Part shown: positions 43,212-49,417 of the stretch, piece after piece
Numbering within the stretch: position 1 is the stretch's first letter
Layout of the letters: each line of letters begins with the position of its first letter
Source of the DNA: CAZRKC01 sp964600665
GTDB lineage: Bacteria > Bacillota > SLNR01
Direction of reading: 5' to 3'
Length of the DNA: 49,417 nt
NCBI GenBank assembly: GCA_964600665.1
Contig: CAZRKC010000015.1
Span: forward strand, 1-49,417
Made by a program: the position numbers and the translations under genes
The notes under the pieces: model-generated
What the model saw: only the letters and a program-made list of their open reading frames with translations
What the model was told of the DNA's origin: nothing
Database searches by the model: none

Positions 43212-44348
43212 TTACCACACCTCCCGGATTTGCGATAAAATATCAGCTGGAGAAATGGCCTCTCCATTAACCTTACCAAAGTGGGATACCCGCGCGCGCC
43301 CTGAGGACACGCGTTGGACTTCCAGTACATATTGACCCATATTCATTTCCGGAACAAGAATCCGCTCCACTCGTTCCGAGAGCGCTTTCACCTGCTTTTC
43401 CGGGAATGGCCAGATTGTCTGGGCCTTACACAGACCAACTTTCAACCCTTCCTGTCGAGCCAGTCGGACTGCACTTCGAGCGGAACGAAATGTCCCGCCA
43501 TATGCTAATACAGCCATCTCCGCGTCATCCATCATTTCCTCTTCAAAAACAACAATATCATCTCGGTGTGCGTCGATTTTCTCCATCAACCGTTTCAATA
43601 ATTTTTCGCCCACATCACCGCTGTTGGACGGAAATCCGTACTCATCATGAACCAATCCTGTCACATGAAAATGGTATCCTTCTCCGAAGGCAGCCATCGC
43701 CGGGACGATTTGACCGGGTTCAACGCGATATGCACGGTAGGTATCGATTGCATCCTTGGCCGGTTTGATGCGATCGATGATTGTGATTTCATCCGCATCG
43801 GGGATTTCCACTTTCTCCCGCATGTGCCCAATAATCTCATCCATGAGAAAAATCACGGGGGTGCGGTACTTCTCCGAAAGGTTAAACGCCCGAACAGTCA
43901 AATCAAATGCCTCCCGAACTGAAGTCGGTGACAAACAAATAACCGGGTGATCACCATGTGTGCCCCAGCGCGCCTGCATCACATCTTGTTGTGCGGGCGC
44001 TGTCGGTAGCCCCGTGCTTGGGCCAAACCGCTGCACGTTCACAATTACACATGGAATTTCCGTCATTGCTGCATAGCCAATATTCTCTTGTTTTAGAGAA
44101 AAACCCGGCCCGCTGGTTGCCGTCATCGCTTTTAACCCCGCCAAAGACCCGCCAATTGTTGCCGCCATGCCCGCAATCTCATCTTCCATTTGGATGAATC
44201 GCCCACCCAACGGGGGTAGACGCAGTGCACACAGTTCAGCAATTTCAGTGGACGGAGTAATTGGATAACCGGCATAAAAACGCATACCGGCAGCAATCGC
44301 TCCTTCAACGCAGGCTTCATTCCCTTGCATCAGAACGACTTTACCCAT
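43212..44348 (-). CDS. korA: 2-oxoacid:ferredoxin oxidoreductase, alpha subunit
   Basis: 378 residues from ATG 44348, with GGAGGTGG upstream; the longer frame lies inside the ferredoxin gene. QGNEACVEGAIAAGMRFYAGYPITPSTEI is split over the N-terminal pyrimidine-binding domain, followed by SGPGFSLKQENIGYA. The C-terminus holds VPEMNMGQ and a KorA-type domain. It forms the catalytic heterodimer with KorB, making an acyl-CoA from a 2-oxoacid such as 2-oxoglutarate or a branched-chain oxoacid, with electrons going to ferredoxin. Confidence 0.93.
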   Translation of the reverse strand: MGKVVLMQGNEACVEGAIAAGMRFYAGYPITPSTEIAELCALRLPPLGGRFIQMEDEIAGMAATIGGSLAGLKAMTATSGPGFSLKQENIGYAAMTEIPCVIVNVQRFGPSTGLPTAPAQQDVMQARWGTHGDHPVICLSPTSVREAFDLTVRAFNLSEKYRTPVIFLMDEIIGHMREKVEIPDADEITIIDRIKPAKDAIDTYRAYRVEPGQIVPAMAAFGEGYHFHVTGLVHDEYGFPSNSGDVGEKLLKRLMEKIDAHRDDIVVFEEEMMDDAEMAVLAYGGTFRSARSAVRLARQEGLKVGLCKAQTIWPFPEKQVKALSERVERILVPEMNMGQYVLEVQRVSSGRARVSHFGKVNGEAISPADILSQIREVW

Positions 44349-44562
44349 CCAGTCCACCTCCTGCTTCTTCTTCCAGAAAAATTGCATAATCCGGGCATCT
44401 CATTTCGCACTGCCCACACAAAATGCAGTTTTCTGGATTGACGATCATCACTTTTTCATGACGAAGGCCCAAAACCTGTTTTGGGCAAAATGCAACACAA
44501 ATCCCACACCCTTTGCACCAATCCTGTTTCAGCCGCAACTGTCGCTTCTTTTTAGCTATCAA
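44341..44562 (-). CDS. korD: 2-oxoacid:ferredoxin oxidoreductase, delta subunit (2x[4Fe-4S] ferredoxin)
   Basis: 73 residues from TTG 44562, 9 bases after GGGAGGGG; the frame continues to 44637 but its extension covers the promoter. Two 4Fe-4S motifs, CKGCGICVAFCP and CILCGQCEMRCP, as in the delta subunit that passes electrons out of the complex. Its end overlaps the alpha gene by 8 bases. First gene of korDABC. Confidence 0.92.
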   Translation of the reverse strand: MIAKKKRQLRLKQDWCKGCGICVAFCPKQVLGLRHEKVMIVNPENCILCGQCEMRCPDYAIFLEEEAGGGLDG

Positions 44563-44596
44563 AGCACCACGCCCCTCCCTGTAAATTGCCAATTTA

Positions 44597-44625
44597 ATTT
44601 TATCAAAATTGCGCGATATATGCAA
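44597..44625 (-). promoter_or_regulatory. Sigma-A promoter of the korDABC operon
   Basis: TTGCAT and TAAAAT are separated by exactly 17 bases on the minus strand, ending about 35 bases before the korD start. Around the -35/spacer a short inverted repeat TTGC-N9-GCAA (44609-44625) could be an operator for the RpiR protein; this is inference. Confidence 0.7.
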
Positions 44626-45067
44626 TAAATATTTCACTATTCTAGATTAATCAGCTCTATCATGCAAGTATCCATTCAATAATCCCCCGGTGTTTCTTCA
44701 TCATATAAATAGTCGAATGCCAAAGACCATTCGCTCCATTGGCAACCCAAAAGCATGGAGCGAAGTCTGACCATCCACAGGCCATATGTTCATGGAGCTC
44801 CATTCTGATTGACTGCCACTGCACGATGTTCGACTCGTAAGATCCGACATCTTCATGAAGCATCACAGTCGGTTTGGTTGATTATCTTCCCAATGCGTTC
44901 TTTTGTGCAAAGAAATGAGGCTGGATTTGTTGCCAGCCTCGCGTGTTTATTTTAATTTAAATTGTAGTATTTATCTCATTTGACCCTTTCCTACTCGTAA
45001 AAATGTGCTTTGGCTTCGAGACAATTGCAGCAATATTGATGAACCGCGGCAAATCTGCAATATTTAT
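44626..45067. other. Intergenic region between korD promoter and AbrB-like gene
   Basis: About 440 bases. It holds a bidirectional hairpin at 44917-44940 and a minus-strand frame at 44660-44866 without ribosome binding site that I do not accept as a gene. Nothing else is recognisable. Confidence 0.5.
44917..44940. terminator. Hairpin terminator, probably of the AbrB-like gene
   Basis: GAGGCTGG pairs with CCAGCCTC around loop ATTTGTTG. The plus side is followed by GCGTGTTTATTTT and the minus side by ATTTCTTTG, so either direction is possible; the nearest upstream gene end is at 45068 on the minus strand. Confidence 0.5.
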
Positions 45068-45562
45068 CTAAGCCTGGATGCCCAAAACCCATTTGATAAT
45101 CGGAGGTAGAATCAAGACAATCCCGATGAAACGGGCTAATTGCATCAACGCAACTTTTGCCCCTTCACCCCCGGATGCTTCTGCCATCAACGTCATTTCC
45201 ATCATCCCACCCGGTGTACTACTGAAGAATGCGGTCACCATGTCCATTCCGGTTACTTTTGCGATAATCCAGCCGGCCATGAGCCCAAAGCCAATCATCG
45301 AAACCACGAGAATAGCAGCTGGTCCAGCGACTGTTTTCATCCCCATGACCGTATCACGGGTGATGCTGAGACCGACCATTCCGCCCACGACAATTTGTGC
45401 TGCTGTGCGAAAGTATGGTGGCATCGTACTGCGAAAACCAATTATATTGGCTAAGCCAACTGCTACCATCGCCCCCACCATTGCACCCGCCGGCATCTTC
45501 AGTTTAATCCCCACCAGACCGCCAATGGAAGCGACCACCAATGTACTTAATATCCTCTCCAT
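45068..45562 (-). CDS. AbrB-family membrane protein, single-repeat form
   Basis: 164 residues with about five hydrophobic segments. GGLVGIKLKMPAGAMVGAM at the N-terminus and FFSSTPGGMMEMTLMAEASGG in the middle are typical of the AbrB (ammonia monooxygenase-like) family of Pfam. Usual members carry two such repeats in about 350 residues; this one has a single repeat, so it probably works as a dimer. Function unknown. GGGGGGAGAAGG precedes the ATG. Divergent from the thiamine pyrophosphokinase gene. Confidence 0.85.
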   Translation of the reverse strand: MERILSTLVVASIGGLVGIKLKMPAGAMVGAMVAVGLANIIGFRSTMPPYFRTAAQIVVGGMVGLSITRDTVMGMKTVAGPAAILVVSMIGFGLMAGWIIAKVTGMDMVTAFFSSTPGGMMEMTLMAEASGGEGAKVALMQLARFIGIVLILPPIIKWVLGIQA

Positions 45563-45692
45563 GCCTTCTCCCCCCGTATCTGATATCTGCTTAGCTGTAT
45601 TCGCCGTGGCGAAGTCAGACCCTTTCGCAAAGGAATATCAATTCCAAAGGCGAATGTATTCATCATAACTGTTTTTGTCAGGTGGTGTGATC

Positions 45693-46343
45693 ATGAAAAA
45701 AATCCAACGCGTGATTATCGTTGTCAACGGCGAGATTTCCAACGATCAATGGGCTCGAACCCAAGCTGAAACCGGGCAGTATCTGATCGGGGTGGATGGT
45801 GGTACCAATCACATTTTCCGATGGGGCATGGTTCCAGATTTGATCGTCGGTGATTTGGACTCCATCGATGCATCTGCACGGGCTGCATACACGGATTTAA
45901 ACTGCCCCTTCATCACTTATCCCCCTGCCAAAGACCAGTCTGACCTCCAATTGGCTTTGGAACAGGCAACATCGATGGAACCCGACCATATTTTGGTTCT
46001 GGGAGGATTGGGTAAACGGGTCGATCACACCTTCGGGAACATCATTTTAATGATTCAATGCGATACGATACCAGTTACGATGACTGATGAAGTCCATGAA
46101 TTGCAGATCATCCGGCAAAAAACGTATTTCCACGACATGAGCGGGGATACCCTATCCCTATTTTCTTTGACCGCAAAGACCCTTGGTGTTACCACATTTG
46201 GGATGCAATACCCGCTTCGAGCTGAAACGTTGTATCTGGGGGATACCCGTGGTTTGAGTAATGAAATCAAAAACCCGGATGCCTGGGTCTCGTTAGAAGA
46301 GGGTCTGCTCCTGGCTATCCGGGTTAAACGAACGCTCGTTTAG
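45693..46343 (+). CDS. thiN: Thiamine pyrophosphokinase
   Basis: 216 residues from ATG 45693, with AGGTGG 8 bases upstream; an upstream ATG at 45675 lacks a site. GVDGGTNHIFRWGMVPDLIVGDLDSI, split into DGGTNHI and GDLDSI, plus PPAKDQSDLQLALE and GGLGKRVDH, are the ATP- and thiamine-binding motifs. It makes thiamine diphosphate from thiamine and ATP. Its stop codon overlaps that of the convergent ABC ATPase gene (TTAG), placing it face to face with a thiamine transporter. Confidence 0.93.
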   Translation: MKKIQRVIIVVNGEISNDQWARTQAETGQYLIGVDGGTNHIFRWGMVPDLIVGDLDSIDASARAAYTDLNCPFITYPPAKDQSDLQLALEQATSMEPDHILVLGGLGKRVDHTFGNIILMIQCDTIPVTMTDEVHELQIIRQKTYFHDMSGDTLSLFSLTAKTLGVTTFGMQYPLRAETLYLGDTRGLSNEIKNPDAWVSLEEGLLLAIRVKRTLV

Positions 46344-47095
46344 AGTAGCGCGTTGACCAGTTTTTCTTTGTAATGGATAAATTCCAACGTCGTGACCAGA
46401 TTCCAGTCTCGAGGCCGGGGAAACGCAATACTTTCCTCGGCTACTATTTTCCCTGGCCGTTGCGACATGACATAGACCCGATCTGAAAGAAGGATCGCCT
46501 CATCAACGCTATGTGTAATAAAGAGAACCGTCCGATTCAGCGACCCCCAAACCGTCAGGAGCCAACGTTGCATTTTCTCGCGATTAATGGCGTCAAGGGC
46601 ACCGAAAGGCTCATCAAGTAGCAGTAAATCACTGTCGATCAAAACAGTTCGCAACAATGCAGCCCGTTGTCTCATCCCCCCGGATAACTCACGGGGGTAT
46701 GCCTTTTCGAAACCATCCAATCCGAAAACGGGCAGCAGTTCCTGTACGCGCTTTTGAGCTTCTGCGGCTTTAACTCCTTGAATCTCCAAAGGCAAGACGA
46801 GGTTCTGCATCAAGGTTTTCCAATGCATCAGCTGGTCTTTTTGTGGCATATAGCCGATACGGCGGATCCGATTATCCGCACGGATTCCATCGATAAATAA
46901 TTCCCCTTTGTCCATGCTGTCCAGACCCGTGATAATTTTGAATAATGTGCTCTTTCCGCAGCCGCTGGGGCCAATCAGAGAAACGAATTCACCTGAATCA
47001 ACGGTCAGTGAAACATCAGCCAGCACCTCCAGGATGGCATCATCTTGGAAATATGTTTTTGCGATCCGGGACATTCTGATCTTATGGTCTGGCAT
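46340..47095 (-). CDS. ABC transporter ATPase, probable thiamine-precursor uptake (ThiZ-like)
   Basis: 251 residues from ATG 47095, preceded by GAGGTG at 6 bases. Walker A GPSGCGKST (about 41-49), Q-loop YMPQKDQLMHW, signature LSGGMRQR and Walker B LLLLDEPFGALD place it in the SsuB/TauB/ThiZ class. It energises uptake through the permease at 48120 with the binding protein at 47117. Last gene of the minus-strand transporter unit. Confidence 0.92.
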   Translation of the reverse strand: MPDHKIRMSRIAKTYFQDDAILEVLADVSLTVDSGEFVSLIGPSGCGKSTLFKIITGLDSMDKGELFIDGIRADNRIRRIGYMPQKDQLMHWKTLMQNLVLPLEIQGVKAAEAQKRVQELLPVFGLDGFEKAYPRELSGGMRQRAALLRTVLIDSDLLLLDEPFGALDAINREKMQRWLLTVWGSLNRTVLFITHSVDEAILLSDRVYVMSQRPGKIVAEESIAFPRPRDWNLVTTLEFIHYKEKLVNALL

Positions 47096-47116
47096 CGGTT
47101 TCACCTCGGCTCATGA

Positions 47117-48094
47117 TTAATTGGCCAAGAAATCAGTTGTGAATGCATTCTCAACATCCATGACAGACTCGACTAATTCATTGGCAAAGAGCCAGTCCAT
47201 ATAGTTTTGCCAAACTGAAAGTTTCTGGTCCCCCCACACTGCAGCATCTGCCTGATATTTGTCCTTCAACCAGATCTGACTCGCCAACACCAGTTCCTGA
47301 TCCAATTCAGGTGCATATTTCAATAGAATCATTGCCGAATCTTCCGGCTGATCCATGGCATAAAGATACCCTTTGGTTACAGCTTTCATGAACTTCTCCA
47401 CGATTTCAGGCTTGTCCTTGATCATGGACTCGGATGTCATCAATACTGGTGTGTAGTAATCCAGGACCGGATCGTAATCAGGGACACTGATGAAATTCAA
47501 CTCCACATCGCGAAGCTCGGCAGCGATCCCATCCCAACCAAAGAAGATCCAGGAAAAGTCGGCATTTTTCTCTGTACTGGCAAAGAAGTCTACAGATCCA
47601 GTGGTGACGATGGTCACCTTGTTAAAATCCCCATTGACTTTGTCCATCAATGCTTTGATGGTCGCCGACTCTACCGGTGATCCCCATCCACCGTAACGTT
47701 TTCCTTCAAACTCCTTGGGGGTCAAGATTCCCTGATCTTTTAACGATGCAAACCCCGATGTGTTATGCTGGATAATTGCTGCAATGGACACAACCGGAAT
47801 TCCCTCCAGCCGGGCAAAGGTCAATACTTCCTGGCTGCTAACGCCAAACTGGGCTTGCCCCGAAGCGACTAACGGCTCTGCCAATCCGGTGGTGGGCTGA
47901 ATGATTTCCACATCCAGTCCAAGATCTTGGAAATACCCGTTATCCAAAGCCACATACAGACCCGTGTGGTTGGTATTAGGCGTCCAATCCAACACCACCG
48001 TCACCTTTTCACTTTTACTGCCACACCCAACCATGCTGATGATGATCACAAGGCAGAGGGCTACGGTTATCCAACTTAATGGTTTTCGATACAT
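47117..48094 (-). CDS. NMT1/THI5-like substrate-binding lipoprotein (ThiY-like)
   Basis: 325 residues from ATG 48094 after AAGGAG. A signal peptide ends in MVGC (C24), so it is a lipoprotein on the outer face of the membrane. The mature N-terminus DWTPNTNHTGLYVALDNGYF is split from the GLDVEI and AQFGVSSQE stretches typical of the ThiY branch that binds hydroxymethylpyrimidine-type thiamine precursors. Substrate is inferred from this similarity and from the neighbouring thiamine genes. Confidence 0.92.
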   Translation of the reverse strand: MYRKPLSWITVALCLVIIISMVGCGSKSEKVTVVLDWTPNTNHTGLYVALDNGYFQDLGLDVEIIQPTTGLAEPLVASGQAQFGVSSQEVLTFARLEGIPVVSIAAIIQHNTSGFASLKDQGILTPKEFEGKRYGGWGSPVESATIKALMDKVNGDFNKVTIVTTGSVDFFASTEKNADFSWIFFGWDGIAAELRDVELNFISVPDYDPVLDYYTPVLMTSESMIKDKPEIVEKFMKAVTKGYLYAMDQPEDSAMILLKYAPELDQELVLASQIWLKDKYQADAAVWGDQKLSVWQNYMDWLFANELVESVMDVENAFTTDFLAN

Positions 48095-48119
48095 TGTTAT
48101 CTCTCCTTCTCGCTCCATT

Positions 48120-48950
48120 TCAATTATCTTGAAGGTCGATCGTGCTTGCTCTGGGACGATTCCAGGGCATCATCAGCCAGGCAGCCAAATCCACCAGTTT
48201 GAACATTAGAATACTGAGTACGATAACCACCACAATGGCGGCAAAAACTGATGTCGTTGCAAAAGAATTCATTCCTCTGATCATAAACACACCCAAACCG
48301 GATTGGGCTCCCAGCCACTCCCCGATCACCGCCCCCATGACACTATATGTCGCAGATATTCTTAAACCTGCGAAAACCGAAGGGAGTGCGGATGGAAGTT
48401 GCACGGAAAAAAAGATTCGACTTGGGGACGCACCCATGACACGCATGAGGTCAATGAGGTCCTGATCGACACTTTCCAACCCCTCTGTCATACTGATGAC
48501 CAAAGGGAAAAAACAGATGAGAACCACGATGATGATCTTCGGCAATGTGCCCAGACCAAACCAAATCATCATCAATGGGGCTAATGCAATGATGGGAATC
48601 GTCTGAGAAATCACAAAAATGGGGTACAAGAGCCGCTTAATCAAAGGTGACCGATTCATCGTTCCAGCCAACACCAGTGCCACTCCGATGGAAACCACTA
48701 GTCCCGTAACGGCTTCATAAACGGTGACCCGGGTATGAACTAGCAATAGCGGGTACTGCCGCAACAAAGCGGAATAAATGGCAGATGGAGCTGGCAGGAT
48801 GTAGTTTTTGATTTCAAAATACCGGACTGACCACTCCCAAAATCCAATCAACAGGAGAATAAACCCAATGGACAAGAATCGATCCAATAGGTGTTTGAGT
48901 TTTCTCCCAATGGAACCAGTCCGTTCAGCGGTACTTCTCAGTCTTTTCAT
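48120..48950 (-). CDS. ABC transporter permease, probable thiamine-precursor uptake (ThiX-like)
   Basis: 276 residues from ATG 48950, 9 bases after AAGGAG; the in-frame GTG 48971 is further from a site. Six hydrophobic segments, and the cytoplasmic loop EGLESVDQDLIDLMRVMGA with RIFFSVQLPSALP is the ATPase-contact (EAA) loop. The start overlaps the end of the MTH1187-family gene by 26 bases, so translation is coupled. Confidence 0.92.
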   Translation of the reverse strand: MKRLRSTAERTGSIGRKLKHLLDRFLSIGFILLLIGFWEWSVRYFEIKNYILPAPSAIYSALLRQYPLLLVHTRVTVYEAVTGLVVSIGVALVLAGTMNRSPLIKRLLYPIFVISQTIPIIALAPLMMIWFGLGTLPKIIIVVLICFFPLVISMTEGLESVDQDLIDLMRVMGASPSRIFFSVQLPSALPSVFAGLRISATYSVMGAVIGEWLGAQSGLGVFMIRGMNSFATTSVFAAIVVVIVLSILMFKLVDLAAWLMMPWNRPRASTIDLQDN

Positions 48951-49212
48951 CCATCGATTCTCCTTTGGCACAATAGGACACTTTGATGACCGTCATCAGT
49001 CTCTCGACCCCTGCATCGATACATGCTTGCTGCACCTGCCTTGCCAAATCCATCAGTTGATCCATGTCACCTTCGATGGTTGTTTCCAGCGGGCCCACCT
49101 GATAGGGTAATCCAGAAGCCTGAATGACTGCGATGGCTTTATCGACCACCGGAAACAAATCGTCCTCCTTGACAAAGGGCAATACCTGAATACTCAGGTT
49201 GCAATTTGGCAT
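48925..49212 (-). CDS. MTH1187/YkoF-family thiamine-binding protein
   Basis: 95 residues, one ACT-like ferredoxin fold: NLSIQVLPFV at the N-terminus, GLPYQVGPLETTIEGD in the middle, and RLMTVIKVSYC at the end. Members of this family bind thiamine or hydroxymethylpyrimidine and are encoded with ThiXYZ or YkoEDC transporters. A perfect AGGAGGTGA stands 7 bases before the ATG. First gene of the transporter unit in this window; the 3' end of a group II intron ends 17 bases before its start. Confidence 0.92.
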   Translation of the reverse strand: MPNCNLSIQVLPFVKEDDLFPVVDKAIAVIQASGLPYQVGPLETTIEGDMDQLMDLARQVQQACIDAGVERLMTVIKVSYCAKGESMDEKTEKYR

Positions 49213-49229
49213 CGTTTTATCACCTCCTA

Positions 49230-49417
49230 ATCGAGTAGGAGGTAGCTGATAAATTCAGCTACCGACCTCTCACACCACCGTGCGTACCGTTCGGTACACG
49301 GCGGTTCACGAAACATCAATTTTAACGGACAGATAATAACTACTGAAATCTTGGAACCCCTGATTTGACCAGTATTGGTTAGTCAGGGTTTTTGTTAGGA
49401 TCCACGATCCTGCGATG
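49230..49417 (-). mobile_element. Group II intron, 3' end (domains V and VI)
   Basis: On the minus strand the sequence after the maturase stop folds as a domain V hairpin: CCGCCGTG pairs with CACGGTGG, with a 2-base bulge, a distal stem TACC/GGTA and loop GAAC. A second hairpin, GGTAGCTGA with TCAGCTACC, is domain VI. CTCCTACTCGAT follows, where bacterial group II introns end (final AT). The 3' splice site would be near 49230, directly before the ribosome binding site of the thiamine-binding gene. The element continues past the right edge. Confidence 0.8.
49306..49417 (-). CDS. ltrA: Group II intron reverse transcriptase/maturase, C-terminus (partial)
   Basis: The last 36 codons of a frame entering from the right edge read AGSWILTKTLTNQYW, then QGFQDF and YYLSVKIDVS and end at TGA 49306. 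This matches the end of LtrA-type maturases as I know them. Most of the protein, including reverse transcriptase and endonuclease domains, lies outside the window. Its stop is immediately followed by domain V of the intron RNA, the normal arrangement for ORFs in domain IV. Confidence 0.75.
   Translation of the reverse strand, partial: IAGSWILTKTLTNQYWSNQGFQDFSSYYLSVKIDVS

Noticed and set aside
44660..44866. Minus-strand frame of 68 codons with Trp/His/Met-rich translation
   Set aside because: It has no ribosome binding site, a stop codon lies just upstream, and it has no family resemblance. It may be a remnant, but nothing supports expression.
45563..45692. Regulatory RNA upstream of thiamine pyrophosphokinase
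   Set aside because: A small hairpin (TTCGCC-GT-GGCGAA) is visible but the TPP riboswitch core is absent and no other known element is matched.
49213..49417. TPP riboswitch upstream of the thiamine transporter operon
   Set aside because: No CUGAGA-type core is present; the structures here are explained by group II intron domains V and VI.

Overview
The window looks like chromosome from an anaerobic, low-to-mid GC, Firmicutes/Clostridia-type bacterium. The basis is strong AGGAGG-type ribosome binding sites with many GTG/TTG starts, a short-type hybrid cluster protein, a ferredoxin-dependent 2-oxoacid oxidoreductase (KorDABC-like), a clostridial-style Rhs protein, a FosX-type enzyme and, most tellingly, two genes that appear to be read through an in-frame TGA as selenocysteine. 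Species cannot be fixed from the sequence alone.

Layout. 1-2110: AT-rich end of an Rhs polymorphic toxin gene (N-terminally truncated) with a tightly coupled downstream membrane protein that is probably its immunity protein. 2762-7417: ABC-F ATPase, ANKH/MATE-like exporter, M24 peptidase. 7599-9772: PIN-like protein, universal stress protein, P-loop kinase-like protein and a complete gene for a roughly 35-residue membrane peptide. 9978-15136: hybrid cluster protein, an unknown protein, a divergent aspartate/glutamate racemase-HxlR regulator pair, and an Fpg-like glycosylase without its catalytic proline. 15255-20412: tandem amidinotransferase-family paralogues, adenine deaminase, FosX homologue, zinc-ribbon protein. 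20605-28962: OFA-type MFS transporter, lipoprotein, TGS-uridine-kinase-like protein, Nif3-family protein, DUF815 ATPase and others. 29008-32384: threonine synthase, metallo-beta-lactamase-fold protein, YhcC-like radical SAM protein.

32600-35103 is the most interesting part. It holds an ArsC/Spx-family protein whose CxxC redox motif reads U-S-T-C, and a peroxiredoxin whose peroxidatic Cys is encoded by TGA, with a thioredoxin-like protein immediately downstream of the peroxiredoxin. In both selenoproteins the frame is open from a good ribosome binding site through the TGA, the TGA falls exactly on the catalytic Cys, and a short hairpin with a G in its loop lies about 20-30 nt downstream, as expected of bacterial SECIS elements. 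Ordinary ORF calling truncates both.

35319-40879 carries secreted and membrane proteins and a GNAT acetyltransferase, all on the plus strand. 40954-44562 is an RpiR-type regulator behind korDABC, with a clear sigma-A promoter. 45693-49212 is a thiamine salvage cluster: thiamine pyrophosphokinase converging on an ABC transporter of the ThiXYZ type with an MTH1187-family thiamine-binding protein. The right edge is the 3' end of a group II intron (end of the maturase gene, domain V and VI hairpins) that stops just before the ribosome binding site of that operon.
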